Positions 1-5,214 of a stretch of 5,214 bases of DNA are shown here, piece by piece. The stretch is from assembly GCA_948687865.1 (NCBI GenBank), contig CAPQQE010000096.1:1-5214 (forward strand), in the 5' to 3' direction. Both the position numbers and the translations under genes were made by a program. Origin of the DNA: an uncultured Bacilli bacterium. Lineage in GTDB: Bacteria > Bacillota_I > Bacilli_A > RF39 > UBA660. Under the pieces are notes generated by a model, which saw only the letters and a list, made by a program, of their open reading frames with translations, was not told where the DNA came from and made no database searches. Each line of letters begins with the position of its first letter. The first letter of the stretch is position 1.

Positions 1-166
1 TATAATAGATGGAGAAAAAATAAAAGCAAACTATTATATAATTCCAATTATAGTAGATAGTGATATTATTGGAAGTATTATAATGCTATCAAATAAAGAA
101 ATAACTAATGAAGATAAATTGATATTAGAAGTAGCATCTAAAATACTTGTTAATTATATGGAATAA
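1..166 (+). CDS. spoVT: SpoVT-like sporulation regulator, C-terminal end of GAF domain (5' truncated by window)
   Basis: The gene enters from the left edge (codons begin at base 2) and stops at TAA 164-166, leaving about 54 C-terminal residues. The visible part reads YYIIPIIVDSDIIGSIIMLS followed by an acidic linker and a final helix ending in NYME. This is the last beta strands and closing helix of a GAF-type sensor domain, and it resembles the C-terminus of SpoVT, where a '...VI.PII...D.IG.VI.LS' stretch precedes a final helix. SpoVT is an AbrB-type DNA-binding regulator that tunes late forespore gene expression. The AbrB-like DNA-binding half would lie upstream, out of view, so another GAF protein cannot be excluded. 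The neighbourhood (metG, tatD, rsmA, yabG of a spore former) favours SpoVT. A terminator follows directly. Confidence 0.6.
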   Translation, partial: IIDGEKIKANYYIIPIIVDSDIIGSIIMLSNKEITNEDKLILEVASKILVNYME

Positions 167-167
167 A

Positions 168-196
168 TTGAAAACTAGTCTAACTTATGATAAAAT
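168..196 (+). promoter_or_regulatory. Sigma-A type promoter for dut-metG
   Basis: TTGAAA at 168-173 and TAAAAT at 191-196 are separated by 17 bp, and a TG at 188-189 gives an extended -10. Each hexamer matches the vegetative consensus at 5 of 6 positions. Transcription would begin around 202-204, leaving a leader of about 47 nt before dut. The promoter overlaps the terminator of the upstream gene. A transcript starting here lacks that hairpin's 5' arm, so it should not terminate. Seen in sequence; activity is inferred. Confidence 0.6.
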
Positions 197-218
197 AAAT
201 ATGAGTTTAGGCTTTTTT
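177..218 (+). terminator. Rho-independent terminator after spoVT-like gene
   Basis: The arm 177-188 (AGTCTAACTTAT) pairs with 201-213 (ATGAGTTTAGGCT). There is a 12-nt loop, one bulged T at 206 and two G-T pairs. A run of six T at 213-218 follows. It begins 11 bases after the stop codon at 166. Confidence 0.7.
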
Positions 219-249
219 AATGTTAAAAATATGAAAAGGAAGTGGAATT

Positions 250-723
250 ATGGAAAGAAAAAGAGGCTTTGAAGTAGCAAAGGGATGGGAAGATAAAAAT
301 ATAAATTTACCTGTTCGTAAGACAAAAAACAGCGCAGGTTATGATATAGAAGCTGCAGAAGATATAACAATACCAGTTTTTGAAAAAGGTTGTAAGCCAA
401 CACTTATTCATACTGGATTAAAAGCATATTGTATGGATGATGAATGGTATATGCTTGCAAATCGTTCAAGTCATCCTGGCAAAAAGAAATTAGTTCTTGC
501 TAATGGAATTGGTGTAATAGATGCAGATTATTATTGTAATCCAGATAATGATGGAGAATTTATGTTTGCATACTATAATGTAGGAACCGAAGCCTTAGAA
601 GTTAAAAAAGGAGAGGTAATCGGTCAAGTAGTATTTCAAAAATTTTTAATTGTAGATAATGACAATGCTAGTGGTGAAAGAACTGGTGGATTTGGATCTA
701 CATCAAAAGAAAAGGGTGAATAA
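250..723 (+). CDS. dut: dUTP diphosphatase (dUTPase), trimeric type
   Basis: This 157-residue protein hydrolyses dUTP to dUMP and pyrophosphate, keeping uracil out of DNA and supplying dUMP for thymidylate synthesis; it should be a cytosolic homotrimer. All five trimeric-dUTPase motifs appear in order: SAGYDI (28-33, motif I), RSS (72-74) followed by PGKK (motif II), GIGVIDADYY (86-95, motif III, with D91 at the catalytic Asp position), GEVIGQVVF (121-129, motif IV) and RTGGFGST (144-151, motif V, with F148 placed to stack on uracil). Length is normal to slightly long. Between motifs III and IV it has NPDNDGE. Motif II begins NRSS rather than the usual PRSS. The start ATG at 250 is supported by AAGGAAGTGG just upstream. 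It is first in a unit with metG, 2 bases downstream. Confidence 0.93.
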   Translation: MERKRGFEVAKGWEDKNINLPVRKTKNSAGYDIEAAEDITIPVFEKGCKPTLIHTGLKAYCMDDEWYMLANRSSHPGKKKLVLANGIGVIDADYYCNPDNDGEFMFAYYNVGTEALEVKKGEVIGQVVFQKFLIVDNDNASGERTGGFGSTSKEKGE

Positions 724-725
724 AA

Positions 726-2084
726 ATGAGTAAAACATTTTATATAACAACTCCTATTTATTATCCAAGTGCAAAATTTCATATTGGAACTGCATATTGT
801 GAAGTTTTAACAGATAGTATAAAGAAATATAAAAAATTACGTGGTTATGATACATATATGTTAACAGGACTTGATGAGCATGGACAAAAAATACAAACTG
901 TATCAGAAAAAAATGGGGTTACCCCAAAAGAGCATGTTGATAAAATGGCAGGAGAAGTAAAAAAACTATGGGAACTAATGGATATAGACTATGATCATTT
1001 TATAAGAACAACTGATGATTATCATATAAACGCAGTTACCAAAATAGTAACGAAGTTTTTAGAAAATGATGATATATACAAAGGTGAATATGAAGGATTA
1101 TATTGTATGCCTTGTGAAAATTATTTCACAGAATCTCAACTAATAGATGGAAAGTGCCCGGATTGTGGACGTGAAGTTAAACCTATGAAAGAAGAAGCAT
1201 ATTTCTTTAATATGAAGAAATATGAACAATGGTTAAAAGATTTTTATAGAGAAAATCCAGATTTTATTGTTCCAGAATCAAGAAAAAATGAAATATTTAA
1301 AAATTTTATTGATCCAGGATTAGAGGATTTATGTATAAGTAGAAATACATTTGACTGGGGAATAAAGATGCCAAACGATCCAAAACATGTTTTATATGTA
1401 TGGTTAGATGCACTAACAAATTACATAACAGGTCTTGGATACATGTCAGATGATGAAACATTATTTAATAAGTACTGGCCAGCAGATTTACATATTGTTG
1501 GAAAGGAAATAATAAGATTTCATGGTATATATTGGCCAATATTCTTACATGCTTTAGGACTAGAACTTCCAAAAAAGATATATGCTCATAGCTGGATTGT
1601 AATGAAAGATGGAAAAATGAGCAAATCTGTAGGTAATGTAGTTTACCCAGAAACATTAATAGAAAGATATGGACTTGATGCGACAAAATATTATCTATTA
1701 AGATTTATGAATTATGCTCAAGATTCAATATTCACACCAGAAGATTTTGCCCAAAGATATAATTTTGATTTGTGTAACGACTTAAGTAATTTATTAAATA
1801 GAACTATTTCTATGGTTAATAAATATTTAGGGGGTATAATTAAAGAATATCCTACTATTCAAACAGAATTTGATAAAATAATAGAAGAATGTTCAGTAGA
1901 ACAAAAAAATAAATATGAAGAAAAAATGGAAAATTTAGAGGTATCAAATGCTCTTAAAGAAATATGGGTATTGGTATCAAGAACAAACAAATATATTGAT
2001 GAAACATCTCCATGGAGTCTTGCAAAGAGTGATGAAGATTTACCTAAATTAGAATCAGTAATGTATCATCTTTACGTAGAATAG
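726..2084 (+). CDS. metG: Methionyl-tRNA synthetase, truncated by a frameshift near 2070
   Basis: This class I aminoacyl-tRNA synthetase attaches methionine to tRNA-Met. Visible parts: the HIGH-type signature HIGT (19-22) after TPIYYPSAKF, a zinc-knuckle insert with Cys 127/130 and 144/147, WLDAL (226-230), KMSKS (297-301), and the anticodon-binding helices with N355 and R359 and the PW at 429-430 (places that read the CAU anticodon in E. coli). The frame ends early at residue 452. The missing C-terminal residues are encoded immediately downstream in another frame (2069-2296). Restoring a 10-bp deletion would give a 526-residue protein, the short form lacking the extra C-terminal tRNA-binding domain common in Firmicutes. 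The start has an AAGGGTGAA ribosome site inside the end of dut, so the two are probably co-translated. The truncated product keeps the catalytic core but loses the helices that finish the anticodon domain; whether it works is unknown. Confidence 0.92.
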   Translation: MSKTFYITTPIYYPSAKFHIGTAYCEVLTDSIKKYKKLRGYDTYMLTGLDEHGQKIQTVSEKNGVTPKEHVDKMAGEVKKLWELMDIDYDHFIRTTDDYHINAVTKIVTKFLENDDIYKGEYEGLYCMPCENYFTESQLIDGKCPDCGREVKPMKEEAYFFNMKKYEQWLKDFYRENPDFIVPESRKNEIFKNFIDPGLEDLCISRNTFDWGIKMPNDPKHVLYVWLDALTNYITGLGYMSDDETLFNKYWPADLHIVGKEIIRFHGIYWPIFLHALGLELPKKIYAHSWIVMKDGKMSKSVGNVVYPETLIERYGLDATKYYLLRFMNYAQDSIFTPEDFAQRYNFDLCNDLSNLLNRTISMVNKYLGGIIKEYPTIQTEFDKIIEECSVEQKNKYEEKMENLEVSNALKEIWVLVSRTNKYIDETSPWSLAKSDEDLPKLESVMYHLYVE

Positions 2085-2296
2085 CAATATTAATATATCC
2101 ATTTATGAAAAAAACATCAGAAAATATATTTGAACAATTAGGTATAAAAGAAGAATCATTAAAAACTTGGGAAAGTTTAGATAAATACGATTTAATTAAA
2201 AATATTAAAGTTATTGAAAAAGGTGAGCCAATCTTTATGAGATTAAATTATGAAGAAGAAGTTCAATATATAAAGGACATGATGAAAGGTAAATAA
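2069..2296 (+). pseudogene. metG: Out-of-frame C-terminal remnant of methionyl-tRNA synthetase
   Basis: Read from 2069, this frame gives SLRRIAILIYPFMKKTSENI, then a segment ending EEEVQYIKDMMKGK, stop at 2294-2296. This is the end of the MetG anticodon-binding domain: the family has 'HLAESLR.IA.LL.PFM..T' and ends 'EEEI.YIK'. The preceding frame ends VMYHLYVE, so the join in an intact gene would be about VMYHL-x-E-SLRRIAILI. An ATG at 2105 opens a 63-codon frame, but it has no Shine-Dalgarno sequence and its Met is simply the internal Met of PFM. I therefore read it as a remnant rather than a separate small gene. Reinitiation after the TAG at 2082-2084, 20 bases upstream, is possible but unsupported. 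Confidence 0.85.
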
Positions 2297-2313
2297 TAAA
2301 AGGTGGATTTATA

Positions 2314-2820
2314 ATGAGTATAGAAGAGTTTAAAAGAATATTAGTAAGTATTTCAGATGCTTTGCTAAGTTTAAATTGTAAAAATATATATGATTTTATA
2401 TTAAATTTTTCTAATATAAAAATGGATAATCCAAGTATAACAGAAAGTCAAATTAAAGAACTATCCTTAGAAAAATTAAAACAAATATTAAATGAAATCT
2501 GTGAGTACTATATGGATGTTTTACAACAATATCCAGAACAAATCTTTGTCGTTAGGGTAATATCTGTATCAATATTTGGTATGAGAATATTAAGTGATGA
2601 TAACTATAAAAAAATATATGATGAATTACGTGATTATAATTATATAAATAGTGTTAACGATATTAAAGATTTAAGTGTAGAAAATATAAATTCCATTTCA
2701 AAAGGATTAGATGTGATAAACAATAACACTTTAATTAAAGCAATTCCAGTAACAAATGAAGATATTGAATCTTATAATGAAAATAATTCTGATATTGAAT
2801 GTAATAAACACAAATTATAA
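2314..2820 (+). CDS. Hypothetical protein, paralog of the next gene
   Basis: This is a 168-residue protein of unrecognised family. It starts at ATG 2314 behind a good ribosome site (AAAGGTGG at 2299-2306), 17 bases after the metG remnant. It appears mostly alpha-helical, acidic and Asn/Ile/Lys rich, with no signal peptide. The stretch at about 76-93 is hydrophobic but carries R81 and R91, so an amphipathic helix is likelier than a membrane segment. Residues about 23-100 align with residues about 21-97 of the next protein: KNIYDF against KNLYMF, IKELS against IKNLS, and an identical CEYY (63-66 against 60-63). Beyond about residue 110 it has an Asn/Asp/Ser-rich tail absent from the paralog. 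Base composition matches the neighbours, and it should be co-transcribed from dut-metG. No function can be assigned. Confidence 0.75.
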   Translation: MSIEEFKRILVSISDALLSLNCKNIYDFILNFSNIKMDNPSITESQIKELSLEKLKQILNEICEYYMDVLQQYPEQIFVVRVISVSIFGMRILSDDNYKKIYDELRDYNYINSVNDIKDLSVENINSISKGLDVINNNTLIKAIPVTNEDIESYNENNSDIECNKHKL

Positions 2821-2862
2821 TTTATTAATACTATAAATATTTTAGGAAGGAAGTAAACTATA

Positions 2863-3210
2863 GTGTATGGGTTAGAAGAAGATATGAAATTTGTTGAGGT
2901 TGAACTTGAAAAAATTAAAATTAAAAATCTATATATGTTTCTATCAAAATATGGTTATAGTAAAAATGATGAAAGTTATTCAGAAGATGAAATTAAAAAT
3001 TTATCTTACCATGATATTAATGAATTAATATCATCAACTTGTGAATACTATCGTTTAAATACCTTAATGGAAGAATCAATATTGTCAAAACTATTAAGAG
3101 CTTGCTCTAGAATATTATTAAATGAAGAAAGTAGATTTACATATGATCAAGTTTTAAGAACAAGACAAAAGAATAATAGTGTACTAAAATTAATAAATGA
3201 ACAAAAATAA
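2863..3210 (+). CDS. Hypothetical protein, shorter paralog of the preceding gene
   Basis: This is a 115-residue protein of unrecognised family. The start is GTG at 2863, placed about 9 bases after the strong ribosome site AGGAAGGAAG (2844-2853). ATG at 2884 (residue 8) is an alternative, but it sits too far from that site. It is predicted helical and charged, with no signal peptide or membrane segment. It shares a domain with the protein encoded just upstream: KNLY (21-24), IKNLS (44-48) and CEYY (60-63), then a helical segment with CSRILL (81-86). About 16 of 41 positions are identical in the best block, so this is an old tandem duplication rather than a recent copy. It is the last gene before a strong terminator. 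Function unknown. Confidence 0.72.
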   Translation: MYGLEEDMKFVEVELEKIKIKNLYMFLSKYGYSKNDESYSEDEIKNLSYHDINELISSTCEYYRLNTLMEESILSKLLRACSRILLNEESRFTYDQVLRTRQKNNSVLKLINEQK

Positions 3211-3217
3211 TTTATAT

Positions 3218-3249
3218 AAGATTATATCTTAATGTGATATAATCTTTTT
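3218..3249 (+). terminator. Rho-independent terminator ending the dut-metG-hypotheticals unit
   Basis: A perfect 11-bp stem is formed by AAGATTATATC (3218-3228) and GATATAATCTT (3236-3246), with a 7-nt loop. It is followed by T to 3249 and lies 8 bases after the stop codon. The stem is AT-rich, as expected in this genome. Confidence 0.8.
3235..3243 (+). promoter_or_regulatory. Extended -10 promoter for tatD-rsmA, inside the terminator
   Basis: TGATATAAT is a perfect extended -10 (TGn plus TATAAT at 3238-3243). No good -35 is seen at 16-18 bp upstream (TATAAG at 3215-3220), but extended -10 promoters can do without one. Initiation near 3250 would leave the GGTTGGTGAT ribosome site intact ahead of the tatD ATG at 3264. 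The box is part of the 3' arm of the terminator, so chance occurrence in an AT-rich stem must be kept in mind. Confidence 0.45.
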
Positions 3250-3263
3250 AGGTTGGTGATAGA

Positions 3264-4019
3264 ATGATTATTGATACACATTGTCATATGTATAATAGTG
3301 AATATGAAAATGCAGAAGAAATTATACAAAAATGCAAAGAAAAAGATATTAAAATAATACTTAATGGAATTGATAAAAATAGTAATGCAGAAGTGTTAGA
3401 ATTATCAAATAAATATGATAATGTATATGCATCTATAGGTTATGATCATTCTACAGTTAATGATATAACAGAAGAAGATATTCTTTTACTTGAATCTCAA
3501 ATAAAAAATAATAAAGTTATAGCAATTGGTGAAATAGGACTTGACTATTATTGGGTAAAAGATAATAAGGATAAGCAAAAAGAGTTATTTAATAAGATGC
3601 TTGATATCGCAGAAAAATATAATCTTCCTGTAATAGTTCATAGTAGAGATGCTGTTCAAGATGTATATGATATCTTAAAAAATAGAAAATTAAAAGGTAG
3701 TATACACTGTTATTCTGGAAGTGTTCAAATGGCACAAGAATTTGTTAAAATAGGATTTTATATAGGAATAGATGGGCCAATAACATATAAAAATAACAAA
3801 AAACAAATAGAATTAGTCAAAAATGTAGATATAAATCATTTATTAGTTGAAACAGATTCTCCTTATTTAACTCCATTAGCAAAAAGAGGCGAAAAGAATA
3901 CACCATTAAATATTATTTATATAATTGAGAAAATAGCAGAACAACTAGAAATGTCACAAGATGAAGTAATAAAATTAACAACAAAAAATGCTTTAAATTT
4001 ATTTAATATAGGAGAGTAG
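3264..4019 (+). CDS. tatD: TatD family metal-dependent hydrolase / DNase
   Basis: This 251-residue cytosolic enzyme (YabD type) belongs to the TatD branch of the amidohydrolase (TIM-barrel) superfamily, whose members are metal-dependent deoxyribonucleases. The metal-ligand signatures are all present: DTHCH (4-8, His 6 and 8), GEIGLDYYW (89-97, Glu 90), VIVHSRDA (123-130, His 126), IHCYSG (147-152, His 148) and VETDSPYLTP (195-204, Asp 198). Length is typical. The strand usually ending in 'GxHP' reads SIGYDHS here, a small departure from the family pattern. The start ATG is preceded by GGTTGGTGAT, a strong ribosome site. It leads a two-gene unit with rsmA and lies in the tatD-rsmA-yabG order found in many Firmicutes. 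Confidence 0.93.
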   Translation: MIIDTHCHMYNSEYENAEEIIQKCKEKDIKIILNGIDKNSNAEVLELSNKYDNVYASIGYDHSTVNDITEEDILLLESQIKNNKVIAIGEIGLDYYWVKDNKDKQKELFNKMLDIAEKYNLPVIVHSRDAVQDVYDILKNRKLKGSIHCYSGSVQMAQEFVKIGFYIGIDGPITYKNNKKQIELVKNVDINHLLVETDSPYLTPLAKRGEKNTPLNIIYIIEKIAEQLEMSQDEVIKLTTKNALNLFNIGE

Positions 4020-4020
4020 T

Positions 4021-4830
4021 ATGCAAAAAGATTTAATTGATAAATATGATTTCAAATTTAAAAAGAAATTCGGTCAAAATTTCTTAAAAGATAAAAATAT
4101 ATTAGAAAATATAGTAAATAAAAGTGAAATTGATAAAAATACATTGGTAATAGAAATTGGTGTTGGGGCAGCAGCCTTAACAAAGTATTTATGTGATAGT
4201 GCAAAAAATGTACTTGCATATGAAATAGATATAACTCTTAAACCAATTATAGAGGATGCCTTATCAAATAAAAGCAATGTAGAAGTGATTTTTTGTGATT
4301 TTTTAAAAAGAGATGTAAAAAGTGATATAGAGAAATATGAATATGATAAATTATATGTGGTTGCTAACTTACCATATTATATTACTACTCCAATAATAAC
4401 TAAGATTATTGAAGATAATTTAGATGTTGATAAAATTGTAATTATGGTTCAAAAAGAAGTAGGAGATAGATTAAGTGCAAAAGTTGGAACAAAAGATTAT
4501 AATTCTTTAACAGTATTCTTAAATTACTATTTTGATATTAAAAAAATAATAAATGTATCTAGAAATTCATTTATACCTGCGCCAAATGTAGATAGTGTAA
4601 TAATTCAGATGAATAAGAAAGAAAATAAATATAAATTAAAAGATGATAAATTATTCTTTAAATTAATAAGAGATGCATTTACTTATAAAAGAAAAAATTT
4701 AAGAAATAACTTAAAAGGGTATAATCTAGAAAAGATAAAAAAAATATTATCAAAATATAATTTAGATTTAAATGTAAGAGCAGAAACTATATCATTAGAG
4801 CAATTTGTAGAAATAAGTAATAATTTATAA
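4021..4830 (+). CDS. rsmA: 16S rRNA (adenine1518-N6/adenine1519-N6)-dimethyltransferase
   Basis: This 269-residue enzyme (KsgA) uses S-adenosylmethionine to dimethylate two adjacent adenines in the 3'-terminal hairpin of 16S rRNA during small-subunit maturation. Visible features: FGQNFL (17-22), the SAM loop EIGVGAAALT (45-54), acidic residues at the ribose and adenine sites in YEID (67-70) and at D93, the catalytic NLPYY (116-120), FIPAPNVDS (184-192) and a C-terminal helical rRNA-binding domain with FTYKRKNLRNNL (220-231) and RAET near 243-246. Length is normal. The usual third glycine of the SAM loop (EIGPGxGALT) is Ala here, and FxPxP keeps both prolines. The start at 4021 follows AGGAGAG and lies one base after the tatD stop, implying translational coupling. 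rnmV, commonly found between tatD and rsmA, is missing. Confidence 0.94.
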   Translation: MQKDLIDKYDFKFKKKFGQNFLKDKNILENIVNKSEIDKNTLVIEIGVGAAALTKYLCDSAKNVLAYEIDITLKPIIEDALSNKSNVEVIFCDFLKRDVKSDIEKYEYDKLYVVANLPYYITTPIITKIIEDNLDVDKIVIMVQKEVGDRLSAKVGTKDYNSLTVFLNYYFDIKKIINVSRNSFIPAPNVDSVIIQMNKKENKYKLKDDKLFFKLIRDAFTYKRKNLRNNLKGYNLEKIKKILSKYNLDLNVRAETISLEQFVEISNNL

Positions 4831-4858
4831 AATATAGATAGATTTTATTATTAATATT

Positions 4859-4885
4859 AAGTGAAGTATAGAACTTCATTTTTTA
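4859..4885 (+). terminator. Rho-independent terminator after rsmA
   Basis: The arm AAGTGAAGT (4859-4867) pairs with ACTTCATTT (4873-4881): 9 bp including one G-T pair, loop ATAGA. A T-rich run continues to 4885. It lies about 28 bases after the rsmA stop, so yabG needs its own promoter. Confidence 0.75.
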
Positions 4886-4899
4886 TTTTGCATAAAATA
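4872..4899 (+). promoter_or_regulatory. Candidate mother-cell (sigma-K/sigma-E type) promoter of yabG
   Basis: CATAAAATA at 4891-4899 fits the CATAnnnTA -10 pattern of sigma-K (and the CATA start of sigma-E) promoters. AACT at 4872-4875 resembles the sigma-K -35 (mACm), but the spacing is 15 bp instead of the usual 16-17. yabG is sigma-K controlled in Bacillus subtilis, which supports this reading. Against it, initiation about 7 bases past the box would fall at about 4906, inside the GGTGAT ribosome site (4904-4909), and such boxes arise by chance in AT-rich DNA. Confidence 0.35.
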
Positions 4900-4912
4900 T
4901 ATTGGTGATAGT

Positions 4913-5214
4913 ATGATAAATGTAGGGGATATAGTATCTAGAAATAAATACAACAATGATATGTATTTTATAGTAGATAAAATAGAGAATGGAATCTATT
5001 ATTTAATAGGAATATATATTAGATTATCAAAAGAAGATATGAATAAGAAAAATTATCAAGAAAGTGAAAGTATTGTAAATCAACGACGTTTACTTTTATC
5101 TTACATAGAAGAAAATGAATTACATTTAGTAGAAGAATACGTTGATGATGGATACTCTGGAACTAATTTCGATAGGCCAGGATTTCAAAAGATGTTAAAT
5201 GATATAGAAAATAA
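4913..5214 (+). CDS. YabG N-terminus fused in frame to a large serine recombinase (element inserted in yabG; 3' end outside window)
   Basis: One open frame begins at ATG 4913 behind GGTGAT (4904-4909) and is still open at the window end (100 full codons). Residues 1-33 read like the start of YabG, the sporulation protease of the spore coat: VGDIVSRNKY, then YNND and IYYLIG. From residue 34 the protein is the catalytic N-terminus of a large serine recombinase: IYIRLSKED (34-42) with R37 and the nucleophile S39, then SIVNQRRLLL (53-62) and DDGYSGTNFDRPGF (78-91). YabG should continue with its own beta strand and protease domain, not this. The only internal ATGs are residue 17, within the YabG part, and residue 43, after the catalytic serine. 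A working recombinase must therefore start at the yabG signal. I infer an integrated mobile element whose integrase gene abuts the left attachment site. The recombinase identity is firm; the YabG identity rests on 33 residues plus the rsmA-yabG gene order. Confidence 0.82.
   Translation, partial: MINVGDIVSRNKYNNDMYFIVDKIENGIYYLIGIYIRLSKEDMNKKNYQESESIVNQRRLLLSYIEENELHLVEEYVDDGYSGTNFDRPGFQKMLNDIEN
4993..5025 (+). repeat. Imperfect palindrome at the fusion point, candidate attL core
   Basis: AATCTA (4993-4998) and TAGATT (5020-5025) are inverted repeats. The bases between them keep pairing around the centre at 5009, with 12-13 of 16 symmetric positions complementary. The centre falls on the GGA codon of residue 33, exactly where the YabG-like sequence gives way to the recombinase. 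Serine integrases use imperfectly palindromic sites with a short asymmetric core; GG at 5009-5010 is a possible core. Chance symmetry in AT-rich DNA cannot be ruled out. Confidence 0.4.

Noticed and set aside
166..249. T-box or other riboswitch ahead of dut-metG
   Set aside because: The spacer is only about 80 bases and is fully explained by a terminator, a promoter and a ribosome site; there is no room for a T-box.
1465..1686. Open frame of 73 codons on the minus strand
   Set aside because: It lies entirely inside the conserved catalytic part of metG (including KMSKS), has no recognisable motif, and is a shadow of the real gene.
2214..2241. Possible promoter TTGAAA with TATGAG (16 bp apart) ahead of the first hypothetical gene
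   Set aside because: The -10 matches only 4 of 6 positions and lies within former coding sequence; such pairs are common by chance at this AT content.
2105..2296. Independent 63-residue small protein
   Set aside because: There is no ribosome site, and its sequence continues upstream in frame as the conserved MetG C-terminal helix, so it is a fragment of metG.
2831..2838. CTATAAAT box between the two hypothetical genes
   Set aside because: No -35 partner or extended -10, and the genes are close enough (42 bases) to share one transcript.
4074..4277. Open frame of 67 codons on the minus strand with hydrophobic content
   Set aside because: It is antisense to the SAM-binding region of rsmA. The hydrophobic look comes from complementing Lys/Asn/Glu-rich AT codons.
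1..5214. CRISPR array, tRNA or rRNA gene
   Set aside because: No regularly spaced direct repeats, no tRNA-like cloverleaf and no rRNA segment seen; intergenic gaps are all under 90 bases.

Overview
The window is a strongly AT-rich stretch (roughly a quarter to 30% G+C by eye) using the standard genetic code: TGG codes for Trp, and the stops seen are TAA and TAG. Nearly every gene has a clear Shine-Dalgarno sequence and all lie on the + strand. The gene set spoVT-like / dut / metG / tatD / rsmA / yabG resembles the conserved metS-yabD(tatD)-ksgA(rsmA)-yabG neighbourhood of endospore-forming Firmicutes. An AT-rich, probably uncultured or gut, spore-forming Bacillota is the best guess; no species can be named from this sequence.

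Layout. Bases 1-166 are the 3' end of a GAF-domain regulator, most likely spoVT. A terminator and a good vegetative promoter overlap at 168-218. They are followed by dut (dUTPase, 250-723) and, 2 bases later, metG (methionyl-tRNA synthetase, from 726). metG is broken near 2070: its reading frame closes at 2084, but the C-terminal part of the enzyme continues in another frame to 2296. The break looks like a 10-bp deletion. Next come two small genes of unknown function (2314-2820 and 2863-3210) whose products are diverged paralogs of each other. A perfect 11-bp-stem terminator at 3218-3249 closes this unit. Inside it sits an extended -10 promoter for the next unit, tatD (3264-4019) and rsmA (4021-4830), separated by one base. 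The RNase M5 gene (rnmV), often found between these two genes, is absent.

The last part is the most interesting. After the rsmA terminator (4859-4885), an open frame starts at 4913 with about 33 residues that look like the N-terminus of the sporulation protease YabG. Without any stop or new start codon it then becomes the catalytic N-terminus of a large serine recombinase (YIRLS catalytic motif, then the DDGYSGTNFDRPGF block), and runs off the window. The simplest reading is that a mobile element has integrated inside yabG and its recombinase has become fused in frame to the yabG start, so that it is expressed from yabG's own control signals. A 33-bp imperfect palindrome is centred on the fusion point, as expected for a serine-integrase attachment site. 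A CATAnnnTA box, the -10 type of mother-cell sporulation sigma factors, lies just upstream. Together these suggest a sigK-skin-like arrangement in which the element could be excised during sporulation to restore yabG. The distal end of the element and the rest of yabG are outside the window, so this remains an inference.
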